In this document: in pieces, positions 29,531 to 37,479 of the stretch
How positions within the stretch are numbered: position 1 is the stretch's first letter
Layout of the letters: every line of letters begins with the position of its first letter
From: Sorangium cellulosum
GTDB taxonomy: Bacteria > Myxococcota_A > Polyangia > Polyangiales > Polyangiaceae
Length of the DNA stretch: 64,000 nucleotides
Reading direction: 5' to 3'
NCBI RefSeq assembly: GCF_002950945.1
Contig: NZ_CP012673.1
Span: 7,516,501-7,580,500 of the forward strand
Made by a program: the position numbers and the translations under genes
The notes under the pieces: generated by a model
The model's input: the letters and a program-made list of their open reading frames with translations, nothing else
The model's database searches: none
Told to the model about the DNA's origin: nothing

Positions 29531-30027
29531 CGACCCCCGCGCGCGTCGCCGGATCTTCCGCGCGGCGTGAGCCTGCGCCGGACGTCCGGACATACGCGGC
29601 GGTGCGTCAAATTCTCGAGGCCCTTAGTACCGCATTTCGTCGCAGCCGGAAGCGTGAAGTTGCATTCCGGCGTCATGCCATCGTCACGGGCGGCGCGTGC
29701 GGTGCGATCGCGGCTTCGCACCACGCCTCATGCCCGGCGCGCGCGCCGCTCGCGTGTGCTGGCGCGGGCCGCTCACCGGCGCTCCGGGCGTGCGCGGCGC
29801 GCGTCGTGGCCGGCGGGCGCGACCCGCCTCACCAGCGCTCCCGGCGCGCGCCTCTCGGCGGGAGATCCGGGCGCGGAAGTTGCCCGGCTGGTCGCGGGAG
29901 TGGCTCGTCTGGTGCGATGTGGAGAGTGCGGCGGAGCGCGGCGGAGCGCTCCGGCGCGCTCCGCCGCGCATTCGGTCGAGCGCGGCTCGCGCTTGACGAC
30001 CCCGTCGCGAACCGCCAACGTGGCCCG
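29531..30027. other. Intergenic region between divergent genes, no gene seen
   Basis: About 500 bases between the desaturase and the agmatinase-family gene. It is Arg/Ala-coding noise in every frame, with many short inverted GC repeats (for example GGCGGAGCGC-type copies at 29930-29980). Divergent promoters should lie here, but none is clear. Confidence 0.5.
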
Positions 30028-31074
30028 GTGAGCTCATCGCGTATCGGCTTCGATCCAAACGGTCCTGCGCTCGGCCACGGGGTCTACGGCCTGCCGCACA
30101 CCCCCGAGGAGGCTCGGGTCGTCCTGATCCCGGTGCCCTGGGAGCCCACGGTGTCCTACCGCCGCGGCGCCGCCAAGGGCCCGGCGGCGATCCTGCGGGC
30201 GAGCCGGCAGGTCGACCTCTTCGACCTCCACACGGGCAGGCCGTACGAGCAGGGCATCGCGATGCTCGACGTCGACCCCGACATCGTGCGCTGGAACGCC
30301 GAGGCGTGCGCGGCGGCCGAGCCGGTGATCGCGGCGCAGGGCGAGCTCAGCGGGGACCGGGATCTCGAGGCGCGCCTCGCGACGGTGAACGCGCTGTCGC
30401 GCCGGCTGAACGAGCGCGTCGCCGAGCTCGCCACGCGGTGGATCGAGCGGGGCAAGCTCGTCGGGCTCGTCGGCGGCGATCACTCCGCGCCGTACGGCAC
30501 GATCGCGGCCCACGCCGAGCGCTACCCCGGGATGGGGATCCTCCATGTCGACGCGCACGCGGACCTCCGGAAGGCGTACGAGGGGTTCACGGACTCCCAC
30601 GCTTCGGTCATGTACAACGTCGCGACCCGCCACCCGAGGATCTCGCGCATCGTGCAGGTCGGGCTGCGCGACATGAGCGAGGACGAGCTCAAGTTCATCC
30701 GCGAGTCGAACGGGCGCATCGTCGCCCACGTCGATCCCGCGATCGCCGACCGCCTCTTCGAGGGGGAGCCATTCCACCTCATCGCCGATGCGATCATCGA
30801 GGATCTCCCCGAGGACGTCTACGTGACCTTCGATATCGACGGGCTCGATCCGGTGCTGTGCCCGAACACCGGCACCCCCGTGCCCGGCGGGCTCTCGTTC
30901 CAGCAGGCCGTCGCGCTCATCGGCCGCATCCAGAAGAGCGGGCGGCGCATCGTGGGCTTCGACCTGAACGAGGTCGCGCCCAAGGACGATCACGACGACT
31001 GGGACGGCAACGTCGGCGCGAGGCTGCTCTACAAGCTGATCGGCTACGCGTTGATCTCGCACGGGAGCCGCTGA
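30028..31074 (+). CDS. Agmatinase/ureohydrolase family protein
   Basis: A 348-residue binuclear manganese hydrolase of the arginase fold. The metal ligands are seen in VGGDHSAPYG (His), LHVDAHADLR (Asp-His-Asp) and VTFDIDGLDPVLCPNTGTPV (two Asp), the last followed by the PGG loop typical of agmatinases. It would cleave urea from a guanidino substrate such as agmatine or guanidinobutyrate; formiminoglutamase activity is an alternative. The GTG at 30028 gives a start that fits the family (IGFDPNGPALGHGVYG). No strong ribosome binding site is visible. It is convergent with the M18 gene. Confidence 0.9.
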   Translation: MSSSRIGFDPNGPALGHGVYGLPHTPEEARVVLIPVPWEPTVSYRRGAAKGPAAILRASRQVDLFDLHTGRPYEQGIAMLDVDPDIVRWNAEACAAAEPVIAAQGELSGDRDLEARLATVNALSRRLNERVAELATRWIERGKLVGLVGGDHSAPYGTIAAHAERYPGMGILHVDAHADLRKAYEGFTDSHASVMYNVATRHPRISRIVQVGLRDMSEDELKFIRESNGRIVAHVDPAIADRLFEGEPFHLIADAIIEDLPEDVYVTFDIDGLDPVLCPNTGTPVPGGLSFQQAVALIGRIQKSGRRIVGFDLNEVAPKDDHDDWDGNVGARLLYKLIGYALISHGSR

Positions 31075-31094
31075 CGCCGCGCGCGCGGCGTCAG
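31071..31094. terminator. Perfect 24-bp palindrome at the agmatinase stop
   Basis: A perfect self-complementary 24-base sequence starts one base before the agmatinase stop codon, in the gap between two convergent genes. As RNA it would form a strong but tight hairpin. A bidirectional terminator is the simplest reading. Confidence 0.45.
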
Positions 31095-31153
31095 CGCTCG
31101 CCGCGCAGACGCCGCGCGCAGAGCGCAGACGCCGCGTCGGCGCTCGCGGACGC

Positions 31154-32536
31154 TCAGCCGAGCGCGCGTTTGTACGTCTCGATGGCGAGGTGCACGTCCA
31201 GCGTGCCGGCCATCTCGCGGCAGGAGTGCATGCTCAGCATCGGGGCGCCGACGTCGACCGTCGCGATCCCGAGCGCGGCCGCGGTGATGGGGCCGATCGT
31301 GCTGCCGCACGGGAGGTCGCTGCGGACGACGAAGCGCTGGGGGGCGTAGCCGACGTCGTGGCAGAGCGCCTCGAGCGCCGCCGCCGTCGCGCCATCGGTC
31401 GCGTAGGACTGGTTCACGTTCGACTTGATCACGAGCCCGCGGTTGATCTGCGGGGCGTGGCGCGGCTCGTGCTGATCGGCGTAGTTCGGGTGCACCGCGT
31501 GCGCCATGTCCGCCGAGACGAGCAGCGAGCCGGCCATCGCCCGGACGAACCCCTGGGGCTCGCGCTCCCGGTACGCCTCGACGATCCGCGCGAGCACGTC
31601 GCGCAGCACGCTGCCCGCAGCCCCCACGGCGCTCCGGCTGCCGCACTCCTCGTGGTCGTAGAGCGCGATCACCCGCGTCGCCGCGCCGACGTCCCCCGCG
31701 CCGATCAGCGCCGACGTCGCGGCGTGGCAGCTCGCGAGGTTGTCCAGCCGCGACGCAAAAATGAACTCGTCCGCGAGGCCGCCGAGCGACGCCTTGAGCG
31801 TGTCGTACAGGCAGAGGTCGTAGCCGAGGATGGCGTCGCGCGGGGCGTCGACCGCGCGCGCGAGCGCGGCGTGGAGGTCCCCCTCGCGGCCGAGGCCGAT
31901 CACGGGGACGAGGTGCTTCTGCGCGTTGAGCACGAGCCCCTCCGAGTTGACCCCGCGGTTCAGGTGGATCGCGAGGTTCGGGACGCGCGCGACCGGGCGG
32001 ACCAGGTCGACGAGGTGGCGCTCGACGCGGCCGTCGCGGCGGACGTGCACGCGCCCGGCGACGCTGAGGTCGCGGTCGAGCCAGGTCGAGTAGAGCACGC
32101 CGCCGTAGACCTCGACCCCGAGCTGCTGGTAGCCGCTGCGCGAGAGCTCGGCGTTCGGCTTCACCCGGAGGTTGGGCGAGTCGGTGTGGGCGCCGAGGAC
32201 GCGGAAGCCGCCCCGCGCCGGGTGCTCGGCCCCGGCGACGAACGCGACGATCGTCGAGCCGCCGCGGATGACGTAGCGGCGATCGCCCGGCTTGAGCGCC
32301 CACACGTCGCGCTCCTCGAGCTCCGAGAAGCCGGCCGCCCCGAGCCGCGAGGCGACCTCGCGGACGGCGTGGTACGGCGTCGGCGACCGGTCGATGAAGG
32401 CGCAGAGGTCGCGCGCGGCGAGCACGCCGCGCTCGCGCAGCGCAGCCAGCTCGTCCGCGCTCTTCAGGAAGCGCTCGCCCAGGTCGTTCGATGGTTTCGG
32501 ATCGCCGGTGCGATCGAGGATCTCGGGGGCCGTCAT
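31154..32536 (-). CDS. apeB: M18 family aminopeptidase (aspartyl aminopeptidase type)
   Basis: 460 residues; cytosolic dodecameric zinc aminopeptidase that removes N-terminal, often acidic, residues. The two-metal site is clear: GAHTDSPNLRVKP (His), FASRLDNLAS (bridging Asp), ALYDHEECGS (catalytic Glu-Glu), VSADMAHAVHPNY (Asp) and SMHSCRE (His). The family start is MTAPEILDRTG; the open frame continues 16 residues further to 32584 without support. It lies divergent from pyrD with about 140 bases between the starts. The symbol apeB follows family usage; function is assigned by homology. Confidence 0.92.
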   Translation of the reverse strand: MTAPEILDRTGDPKPSNDLGERFLKSADELAALRERGVLAARDLCAFIDRSPTPYHAVREVASRLGAAGFSELEERDVWALKPGDRRYVIRGGSTIVAFVAGAEHPARGGFRVLGAHTDSPNLRVKPNAELSRSGYQQLGVEVYGGVLYSTWLDRDLSVAGRVHVRRDGRVERHLVDLVRPVARVPNLAIHLNRGVNSEGLVLNAQKHLVPVIGLGREGDLHAALARAVDAPRDAILGYDLCLYDTLKASLGGLADEFIFASRLDNLASCHAATSALIGAGDVGAATRVIALYDHEECGSRSAVGAAGSVLRDVLARIVEAYREREPQGFVRAMAGSLLVSADMAHAVHPNYADQHEPRHAPQINRGLVIKSNVNQSYATDGATAAALEALCHDVGYAPQRFVVRSDLPCGSTIGPITAAALGIATVDVGAPMLSMHSCREMAGTLDVHLAIETYKRALG

Positions 32537-32673
32537 GGAGGCCCCGAGTCTACTCCGTCCGGCGCCCCCGGGATCGCGACACACGCGCGGGGCGCGTCAT
32601 GATATCGACCCCCGATCGCCGCCGGTCCGCCGGGATCTGCTCCGGCGCCGCGCAGCAAGGGAGACGCGCCCCG

Positions 32674-33807
32674 ATGTACCGCCTCGTCCGACCGCTCCTG
32701 TTCGCGCTTCCACCCCGCCTGGCGCACGAGCTCGGCATGCTCGCGCTGGCCCCGATCGAGCACGTGGGGACGCTCCGCGCCCTGCTGCGCGCCCGCCTCG
32801 CGCCCGAGGACGGGCGCATCGCGGTGCGCGCCATGGGGCTCCGCTTCCCCTCCCCGCTCGGCGTGGCGGGCGGCTTCGACAAGGACGCCCGCCGCGCCCG
32901 CGCGCTCGCCGCCCTGGGCTTCGGCTTCGTCGAGCTCGGGACCGTCACCGCGCAGGCGCAGGCCGAGAACCCCCGGCCGAACCTCTTCCGGCTGCCGGCC
33001 GACCGGGCGCTCATCAACCGCCTCGGGTTCCCGAACCAGGGCGCGGCGCGCGTCACCGCGCGGCTGCTCGACCGCGGCGGCGCCGCGGCCGTCGGCGTGC
33101 CGGTCGGCATCTCGATCGGCAAATCCCGCGTCGCGCCGCTGGATCCGATCGAGCCGGCGATCGAGGACTACCTCGCGAGCTTCCGGGAGGCGCGGCGCGC
33201 GGCCGACTTCGTGGTGGTCAACGTGTCGTCGCCGAACACGAAGGACCTCCGCGCCATGCAGGGGCCGGCGATCGCGCGGGCGCTGCTCGCGGCGCTCGTG
33301 CGGGAGAACCGCGGCAGCGGGGCGCCGCTCCCGCTGCTCATCAAGGTCGCCCCGGACCTCGGCGACGAGGAGCTCGAGGCGCTGCTCGCCGTCGTCGAGG
33401 AGGTCGGCCTCGCCGGCGTCATCGCGACGAACACGACCGTGCGGCGCGCCGGGCTCGCGACGAGCCCGGCGGAGGTCGAGGCGATGGGCGCCGGCGGGCT
33501 GAGCGGCCCGCCCCTCCGGCAGCGGTCGCTCGCGATGGTGCGGCGGATCCGCGCGCGCCTCGGCGCCGGCGTCACGGTGATCGGCGCCGGGGGCGTCGAG
33601 TCGGCGGAGCACGTGATGGCGCTGATCCAGGCGGGCGCCAACCTGGTGCAGCTCTACACGGGCTTCATCTACGGCGGCCCCCTCCTCCCCGCCGAGATCG
33701 CGCGCGGCCTGTCGGAGCTCGTGGCCCGGTCGGGCGCGCGGTCGATCGAGGAGCTGGTCGGACGGCCGGAGCGCGCGGCCCACGCTACGATCGATCATGG
33801 AGCTTGA
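32674..33807 (+). CDS. pyrD: Dihydroorotate dehydrogenase (quinone), class 2
   Basis: 377 residues; peripheral inner-membrane flavoenzyme that oxidises dihydroorotate to orotate with quinone in pyrimidine synthesis. Class 2 features are the N-terminal membrane-binding helices (YRLVRPLLFALPP, HELGMLAL), then GVAGGFDKDARR, the catalytic block VVNVSSPNTKDLR with the active-site Ser, IKVAPDLGDEEL, and the FMN phosphate site IGAGGVESAEHVM and LYTGFIYGGP. AAGGGAG precedes the ATG by 12 bases. It overlaps the next gene by 11 bases. Confidence 0.96.
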   Translation: MYRLVRPLLFALPPRLAHELGMLALAPIEHVGTLRALLRARLAPEDGRIAVRAMGLRFPSPLGVAGGFDKDARRARALAALGFGFVELGTVTAQAQAENPRPNLFRLPADRALINRLGFPNQGAARVTARLLDRGGAAAVGVPVGISIGKSRVAPLDPIEPAIEDYLASFREARRAADFVVVNVSSPNTKDLRAMQGPAIARALLAALVRENRGSGAPLPLLIKVAPDLGDEELEALLAVVEEVGLAGVIATNTTVRRAGLATSPAEVEAMGAGGLSGPPLRQRSLAMVRRIRARLGAGVTVIGAGGVESAEHVMALIQAGANLVQLYTGFIYGGPLLPAEIARGLSELVARSGARSIEELVGRPERAAHATIDHGA

Positions 33808-34960
33808 GGCCCACGTCCACGACACGATCCGCGACATCCCGGAGAGCGACTGGGACGCGCTCCACGGCGCCGATCAGGCGCCGTTCCTCTCGTGGGCGTG
33901 GTTCGACGCGCTCGAGCGGACGGGGTGCGTGGGCGAGGAGGCGGGCTGGCTGCCCCACCACATCACGCTCCGGGCCGAGGGGGTGTTGCTCGCCGCCGCG
34001 CCCGCGTACCTGAAGGACAACAGCGAGGGCGAGTTCGTCTTCGACCACGGGTGGGCCTCGGCGTCCCACCAGATCGGCGCGCCGTACTACCCGAAGCTCG
34101 TCGTCGCGGTGCCGTTCACGCCCGCGACCTCGCCGCGCCTGCTCGTGCGGCGGCCGGAGGACCGGCCGCTGCTCCTCCAGGTCCTCGCCGAGACGCTCCG
34201 CAAGCTGGTCGCGCGGAGCCGCATCTCGAGCGCGCACGTCCTGTTCCCGACCGAGGACGAGGCGGCCGCCCTCGCCGGCGCGGAGATGGCGCACCGCCAC
34301 GGCATCCAGTTCCAGTTCGTGAACGAGGGGTACCAGACGCTCGACGACTTCCTCGGGCGCTTCAACGCGAAGCGGCGGCACCAGATCCGGCGCGAGATGC
34401 GCGAGGTCGCGAAGCAGGGCCTGTCGATCGAGACGCTCCGCGGCGCGGCGATCACGCCGGAGATCGTGGACGTCATGTTCGGCTTCTACGTCTCGACCGT
34501 GGAGAAGTTCGCCTGGGGCCGGCAGTACCTGAACCGCGCCTTCTTCGAGGAGATCGCGGTCCGGCTCCGCAGCGACGGCGGCGAGGGCGCCGCGCCCCGG
34601 GGAGGCCTCGAGATCGTGGTCGCGCGGGACGGCAAGCGGATCATCGCGGGCGCGCTGAACCTCGCCGGGCCCACGGCGCTCTACGGCCGCTACTGGGGCG
34701 CCTCGGAGGAGCGGCCATTCCTGCACTTCAACGTCTGCTACTACCACCCGGTCGAGGACTGCATCGCGCGGGGCCTGCGCCGCTTCGAGCCGGGCGCGGG
34801 CGGCTCGCACAAGCTCGTGCGCGGCTTCGCGCCGAGCGTCACCCACAGCGTGCACCACCTCGCGCACCCGCGCCTCGACGCCGCCGTGCGCGAGTTCCTG
34901 GTCCGCGAGCGCGCGGTCGTGCGCGCGAAGACGGCCGACAGCAGCGTGGCGTTTCGCTGA
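33797..34960 (+). CDS. FemAB/GNAT-like peptidogalycan biosynthesis family protein (DUF482)
   Basis: 387 residues, with the DUF482/PF04339 layout of a tandem GNAT pair: FLSWAWFDALERTGCVG near the start, HITLRAEGVLLAAAPAYLKD, the RRHQIRREMREVAKQG helix and a C-terminal domain with FAWGRQYLNRAFFEEI and HFNVCYYHPVEDCIARG. Relatives are cytosolic and have been linked to cell-wall or lipid modification, but the substrate is unknown. ATG at 33797 overlaps pyrD by 11 bases, so they are cotranscribed in this genome. Nothing in the sequence links it to pyrimidines. Confidence 0.85.
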   Translation: MELEAHVHDTIRDIPESDWDALHGADQAPFLSWAWFDALERTGCVGEEAGWLPHHITLRAEGVLLAAAPAYLKDNSEGEFVFDHGWASASHQIGAPYYPKLVVAVPFTPATSPRLLVRRPEDRPLLLQVLAETLRKLVARSRISSAHVLFPTEDEAAALAGAEMAHRHGIQFQFVNEGYQTLDDFLGRFNAKRRHQIRREMREVAKQGLSIETLRGAAITPEIVDVMFGFYVSTVEKFAWGRQYLNRAFFEEIAVRLRSDGGEGAAPRGGLEIVVARDGKRIIAGALNLAGPTALYGRYWGASEERPFLHFNVCYYHPVEDCIARGLRRFEPGAGGSHKLVRGFAPSVTHSVHHLAHPRLDAAVREFLVRERAVVRAKTADSSVAFR

Positions 34961-35021
34961 GCCTGCCCCGCGGTGGAGCCGGTGTTGACGTGACGCGCTC
35001 CCGGGAGGGATGCTGTCGGCT

Positions 35022-35675
35022 ATGCGCGCCTTTCTTGCCCTGCTCGCCTCTTCCCTCGTCGTCGGACTCGCCGCCAGCGGCGGCTGCTCCAGCGATCCCA
35101 CCCCCGGCGACCCCTCGACCACGGCGACCGTGACCGTCGCCGGGGCGGGCGGGGGCGCCGCTGGCTTCGGCTGTTCCGGCGGCAACCCGGACGGGCGGTG
35201 CACGAGGCTCGCCCAGGTCCCGGAGAGCTGCAGCTGTCCCGACTGCGCGGACTCGGCGAGCTGCCTCGGCCGCTGCAACGACGACGGCGTCTGCGACCTG
35301 CGGCCGGACGCGCCCGACGGAGAGGACTGCACCTGCGCCGACTGCGGCGGCAGCGTCGCCGAGTGCAGCCCGAACCGCGGGTGCAACGACGCCATGGGCT
35401 GCAACGTCAACGAGGATTGCACCTGCCCCGACTGCACGGACACCCCGCGGTGCACGGAGCACTGCGCCGACAACGGCTCGTGCGCGGAGTACTTCGAGGG
35501 CTGCTCCTGCGCCGACTGCCGCAGCGTCGAGCGCTGCGGCGGCGCCCCGGCCACGACGACCGCCGCCACGACGAGCGGCGCCGGCGGCGCGGGAGGAAGC
35601 GGCGCTGGCGGCGACCCGGCCGGCGCGGGCGGCGCGGGCGGCGCGGGCGGCGCGGGCGGCGCCGGCGGGTCGTAG
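35022..35675 (+). CDS. Cysteine-rich lipoprotein with CxCxDC repeats and Gly/Ala tail
   Basis: About 217 residues. The signal peptide (FLALLASSLVVGLAASGGC, lipobox ASGGC) marks a surface or outer-membrane lipoprotein. After a short linker come four repeats of about 33 residues, each ending in a CxCxDC cluster (SCSCPDCADS, DCTCADCGGS, DCTCPDCTDT, GCSCADCRSV) and starting with CxxDGxC-like cysteines; the even number suggests disulfide-bonded modules or metal binding. The last 55 residues are Thr/Gly/Ala repeats, encoded by a 9-base tandem repeat near 35620. ATG at 35022 has GGGAGGG upstream; ATG at 35010 is in frame but sits on that site. Function unknown. Confidence 0.8.
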   Translation: MRAFLALLASSLVVGLAASGGCSSDPTPGDPSTTATVTVAGAGGGAAGFGCSGGNPDGRCTRLAQVPESCSCPDCADSASCLGRCNDDGVCDLRPDAPDGEDCTCADCGGSVAECSPNRGCNDAMGCNVNEDCTCPDCTDTPRCTEHCADNGSCAEYFEGCSCADCRSVERCGGAPATTTAATTSGAGGAGGSGAGGDPAGAGGAGGAGGAGGAGGS

Positions 35676-35701
35676 CGGCAACCCTGGCGCCGGCGGGCCA
35701 G

Positions 35702-35769
35702 GCGGACAGGCCGCCGCTGGGCAAGCGGACAGGCCGCCGCTGGGCAGGCGACAGGCCGCCGCTGGGCAG
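35702..35769. repeat. Three 22-23-bp tandem repeats
   Basis: Units 35702-35724, 35725-35747 and 35748-35769 share ACAGGCCGCCGCTGGGCA. They directly follow the Gly/Ala-coding microsatellite of the lipoprotein gene and lie 28 bases from the convergent regulator stop. The third unit is one base short. Confidence 0.8.
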
Positions 35770-35796
35770 GCGCCGCCGTGGTGGGGCCGCGGGCGC

Positions 35797-37098
35797 CTAC
35801 TGCTTCGCGGTCAACCCGTGTTTCCTAAGGAACATCCGCACGTGGTGCCGCTCCATGCCGGCGCGGCGCGCCATCTCGCTGATGTTGCCGCCCGTCGCGC
35901 GGATCAGCTCGCTGAAGTAGCGCTGCTCGAACGTCGCGACGGCGCTCCGCTTCGCCTCCCCGAACGCCGACGTCGGCGCGACCACGTCGCCGCCGCCCTC
36001 GAGCGGGAGGATCGCCGCGATCGCCTCGGCCCCCGGCGGCAGGTTGGCGGCCACGCTCGTGACGTTGATGAGCTCGCGGACGTTGCCCGGGAAGTCGTGC
36101 TGGCCGAGCGTCGTCGTGATCAGATTGACCATCTCCACGGCGCGCTCCGGGCACCCCATGCGCTCGCAGACGCTCTGGACGAGCAGCGGGATGTCCTCGC
36201 GCCGCTCGCGGAGCGGCGGCAGCTCGATGCGCATCTGGGCGATCCGGAAGAAGAGATCGCTCCGGAAGCGCCCGGTGTTCATGCTGCGGCCGAGATCGCG
36301 GCGCGTCGCCGCGATGATCCGCACGTCGACCGGCTCGTAGCTCCTCCCGCCGACGCGCTTCAGCTTGCGCTCGGAGAGCACGCGGAGCAGCTTCGGCTGG
36401 AGCTCGGGCGGGAGCTCGCCGAGCTCGTCCAGGAAGATCGTGCCGTGGTTCGCCTCGTGGAAGGCGCCGTTCTTCCGCTCGCCCGCGCCGGGCGACGGGC
36501 CCTGCTCGCTGCCGAACAGGAAGCTCTCGGCCAGCGCGCCGGGCAGCGAGGCGCAGTCCACGACGATGAACGGGCCGCTCCGCCGGGTCGAGTGGTCGTG
36601 GATGGCCTGCGCCGCGAGCTCCTTGCCCGTGCCGGTCTCTCCGGTGATGAGCAGCGAGAGCTCCGTCGGCGACACCTCGCGCAGCAGGCGGAAGAGGTGG
36701 CGCATGCGCGGCGAGGCCCCGATCAGCGGGCCGAAGCTCTCGTCGAAGCCGACGTCCACGCGCTCCTTCTCGAGCGGCTCGAAGCTCAGCACCGACGCGC
36801 CGACCTGGATCGCGCACGCGGCCGTCAAGATCGCCTCGCGGATGCGCACCGTCGAGACAAACGTGCCGTTCTTGCTGCCGAGATCGCGGACGAGCACGCC
36901 GGGGCCCTCGGCGCGCAGCTCGCAATGCGTCGAGCTGACCTCCGGATCGTCGACGACCACACCGCAGCTCGGATCGCGCCCCACCACGACCGGCGAGATG
37001 CCGATCCTGACGGGCTCCCGGCCCGCGGCGCGCAGCGTGCCCCCGCGAACGAACCACTGTACCGCGCGAGCGCGGGTCGCATCCCTCGTCGAGCTCAT
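35797..37098 (-). CDS. FHA-AAA+ Fis-type transcriptional regulator, atypical sigma54 activator
   Basis: 433 residues. Residues 25-105 are an FHA phosphothreonine-binding domain (VVVGRDPSCGVVV, SSTHCELRA, DLGSKNGTFV). The AAA+ domain follows with Walker A GETGTGKELAA, Walker B GTIFLDELGELP, the Arg-finger region RSDLFFRIAQMRI and sensor II FPGNVREL, then a C-terminal Fis helix-turn-helix GGNISEMARRAGMERHHVR. The loop that should read GAFTGA, needed to contact sigma54, reads GPSPGA, with a three- to five-residue longer insertion before NGAFHEANHG. It may therefore not activate sigma54 promoters and could regulate another way. FHA input implies control by a Ser/Thr kinase. The TTG at 37104 is an alternative start. 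Confidence 0.9.
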   Translation of the reverse strand: MSSTRDATRARAVQWFVRGGTLRAAGREPVRIGISPVVVGRDPSCGVVVDDPEVSSTHCELRAEGPGVLVRDLGSKNGTFVSTVRIREAILTAACAIQVGASVLSFEPLEKERVDVGFDESFGPLIGASPRMRHLFRLLREVSPTELSLLITGETGTGKELAAQAIHDHSTRRSGPFIVVDCASLPGALAESFLFGSEQGPSPGAGERKNGAFHEANHGTIFLDELGELPPELQPKLLRVLSERKLKRVGGRSYEPVDVRIIAATRRDLGRSMNTGRFRSDLFFRIAQMRIELPPLRERREDIPLLVQSVCERMGCPERAVEMVNLITTTLGQHDFPGNVRELINVTSVAANLPPGAEAIAAILPLEGGGDVVAPTSAFGEAKRSAVATFEQRYFSELIRATGGNISEMARRAGMERHHVRMFLRKHGLTAKQ

Positions 37099-37479
37099 AT
37101 CCAACGGTTATTCGATTTCCCCGATCTTGACCACATCCACGCACGCACCTCCTCGCTTGCCGAGTCCCCCACCTGGGCGCACCGGGTGCGCGGCTTCACG
37201 AGGTGCCGCGGCCCCGCGTCGAAAACTTCCAAATTCACTTCAGACACCTGGAGAAATTCCGATCAATTCATGTGCTGAGCGCATAGCCTGAGCACCCCTC
37301 GGGAGGTTACAGTACGAGCCTGCGGATGAGACGGAGCGGGTGAGGGTTCACCCCGGTTCGTCGAGGCGCGATCCGACAGCCAGCGATGGACCTGTCGAGG
37401 TGTGGAGATCAACGCGACCCGGGGGGCCGAATTCCCGGTCCCCTCAATGCGGGAGCGCGCCCAGGCGCTCCCGGCGAGG
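37099..37479. other. Intergenic region between divergent genes
   Basis: About 380 bases between the FHA regulator and the DUF1592 operon. It is less GC-rich between 37100 and 37320 (for example near 37230 and 37265), as expected of promoters, but no certain -24/-12 or -35/-10 pair was found. Confidence 0.45.

Noticed and set aside
31071..31150. Possible small RNA gene in the palindromic stretch between agmatinase and M18 genes
   Set aside because: Only short GC inverted repeats, best explained as terminators; nothing supports an RNA gene.
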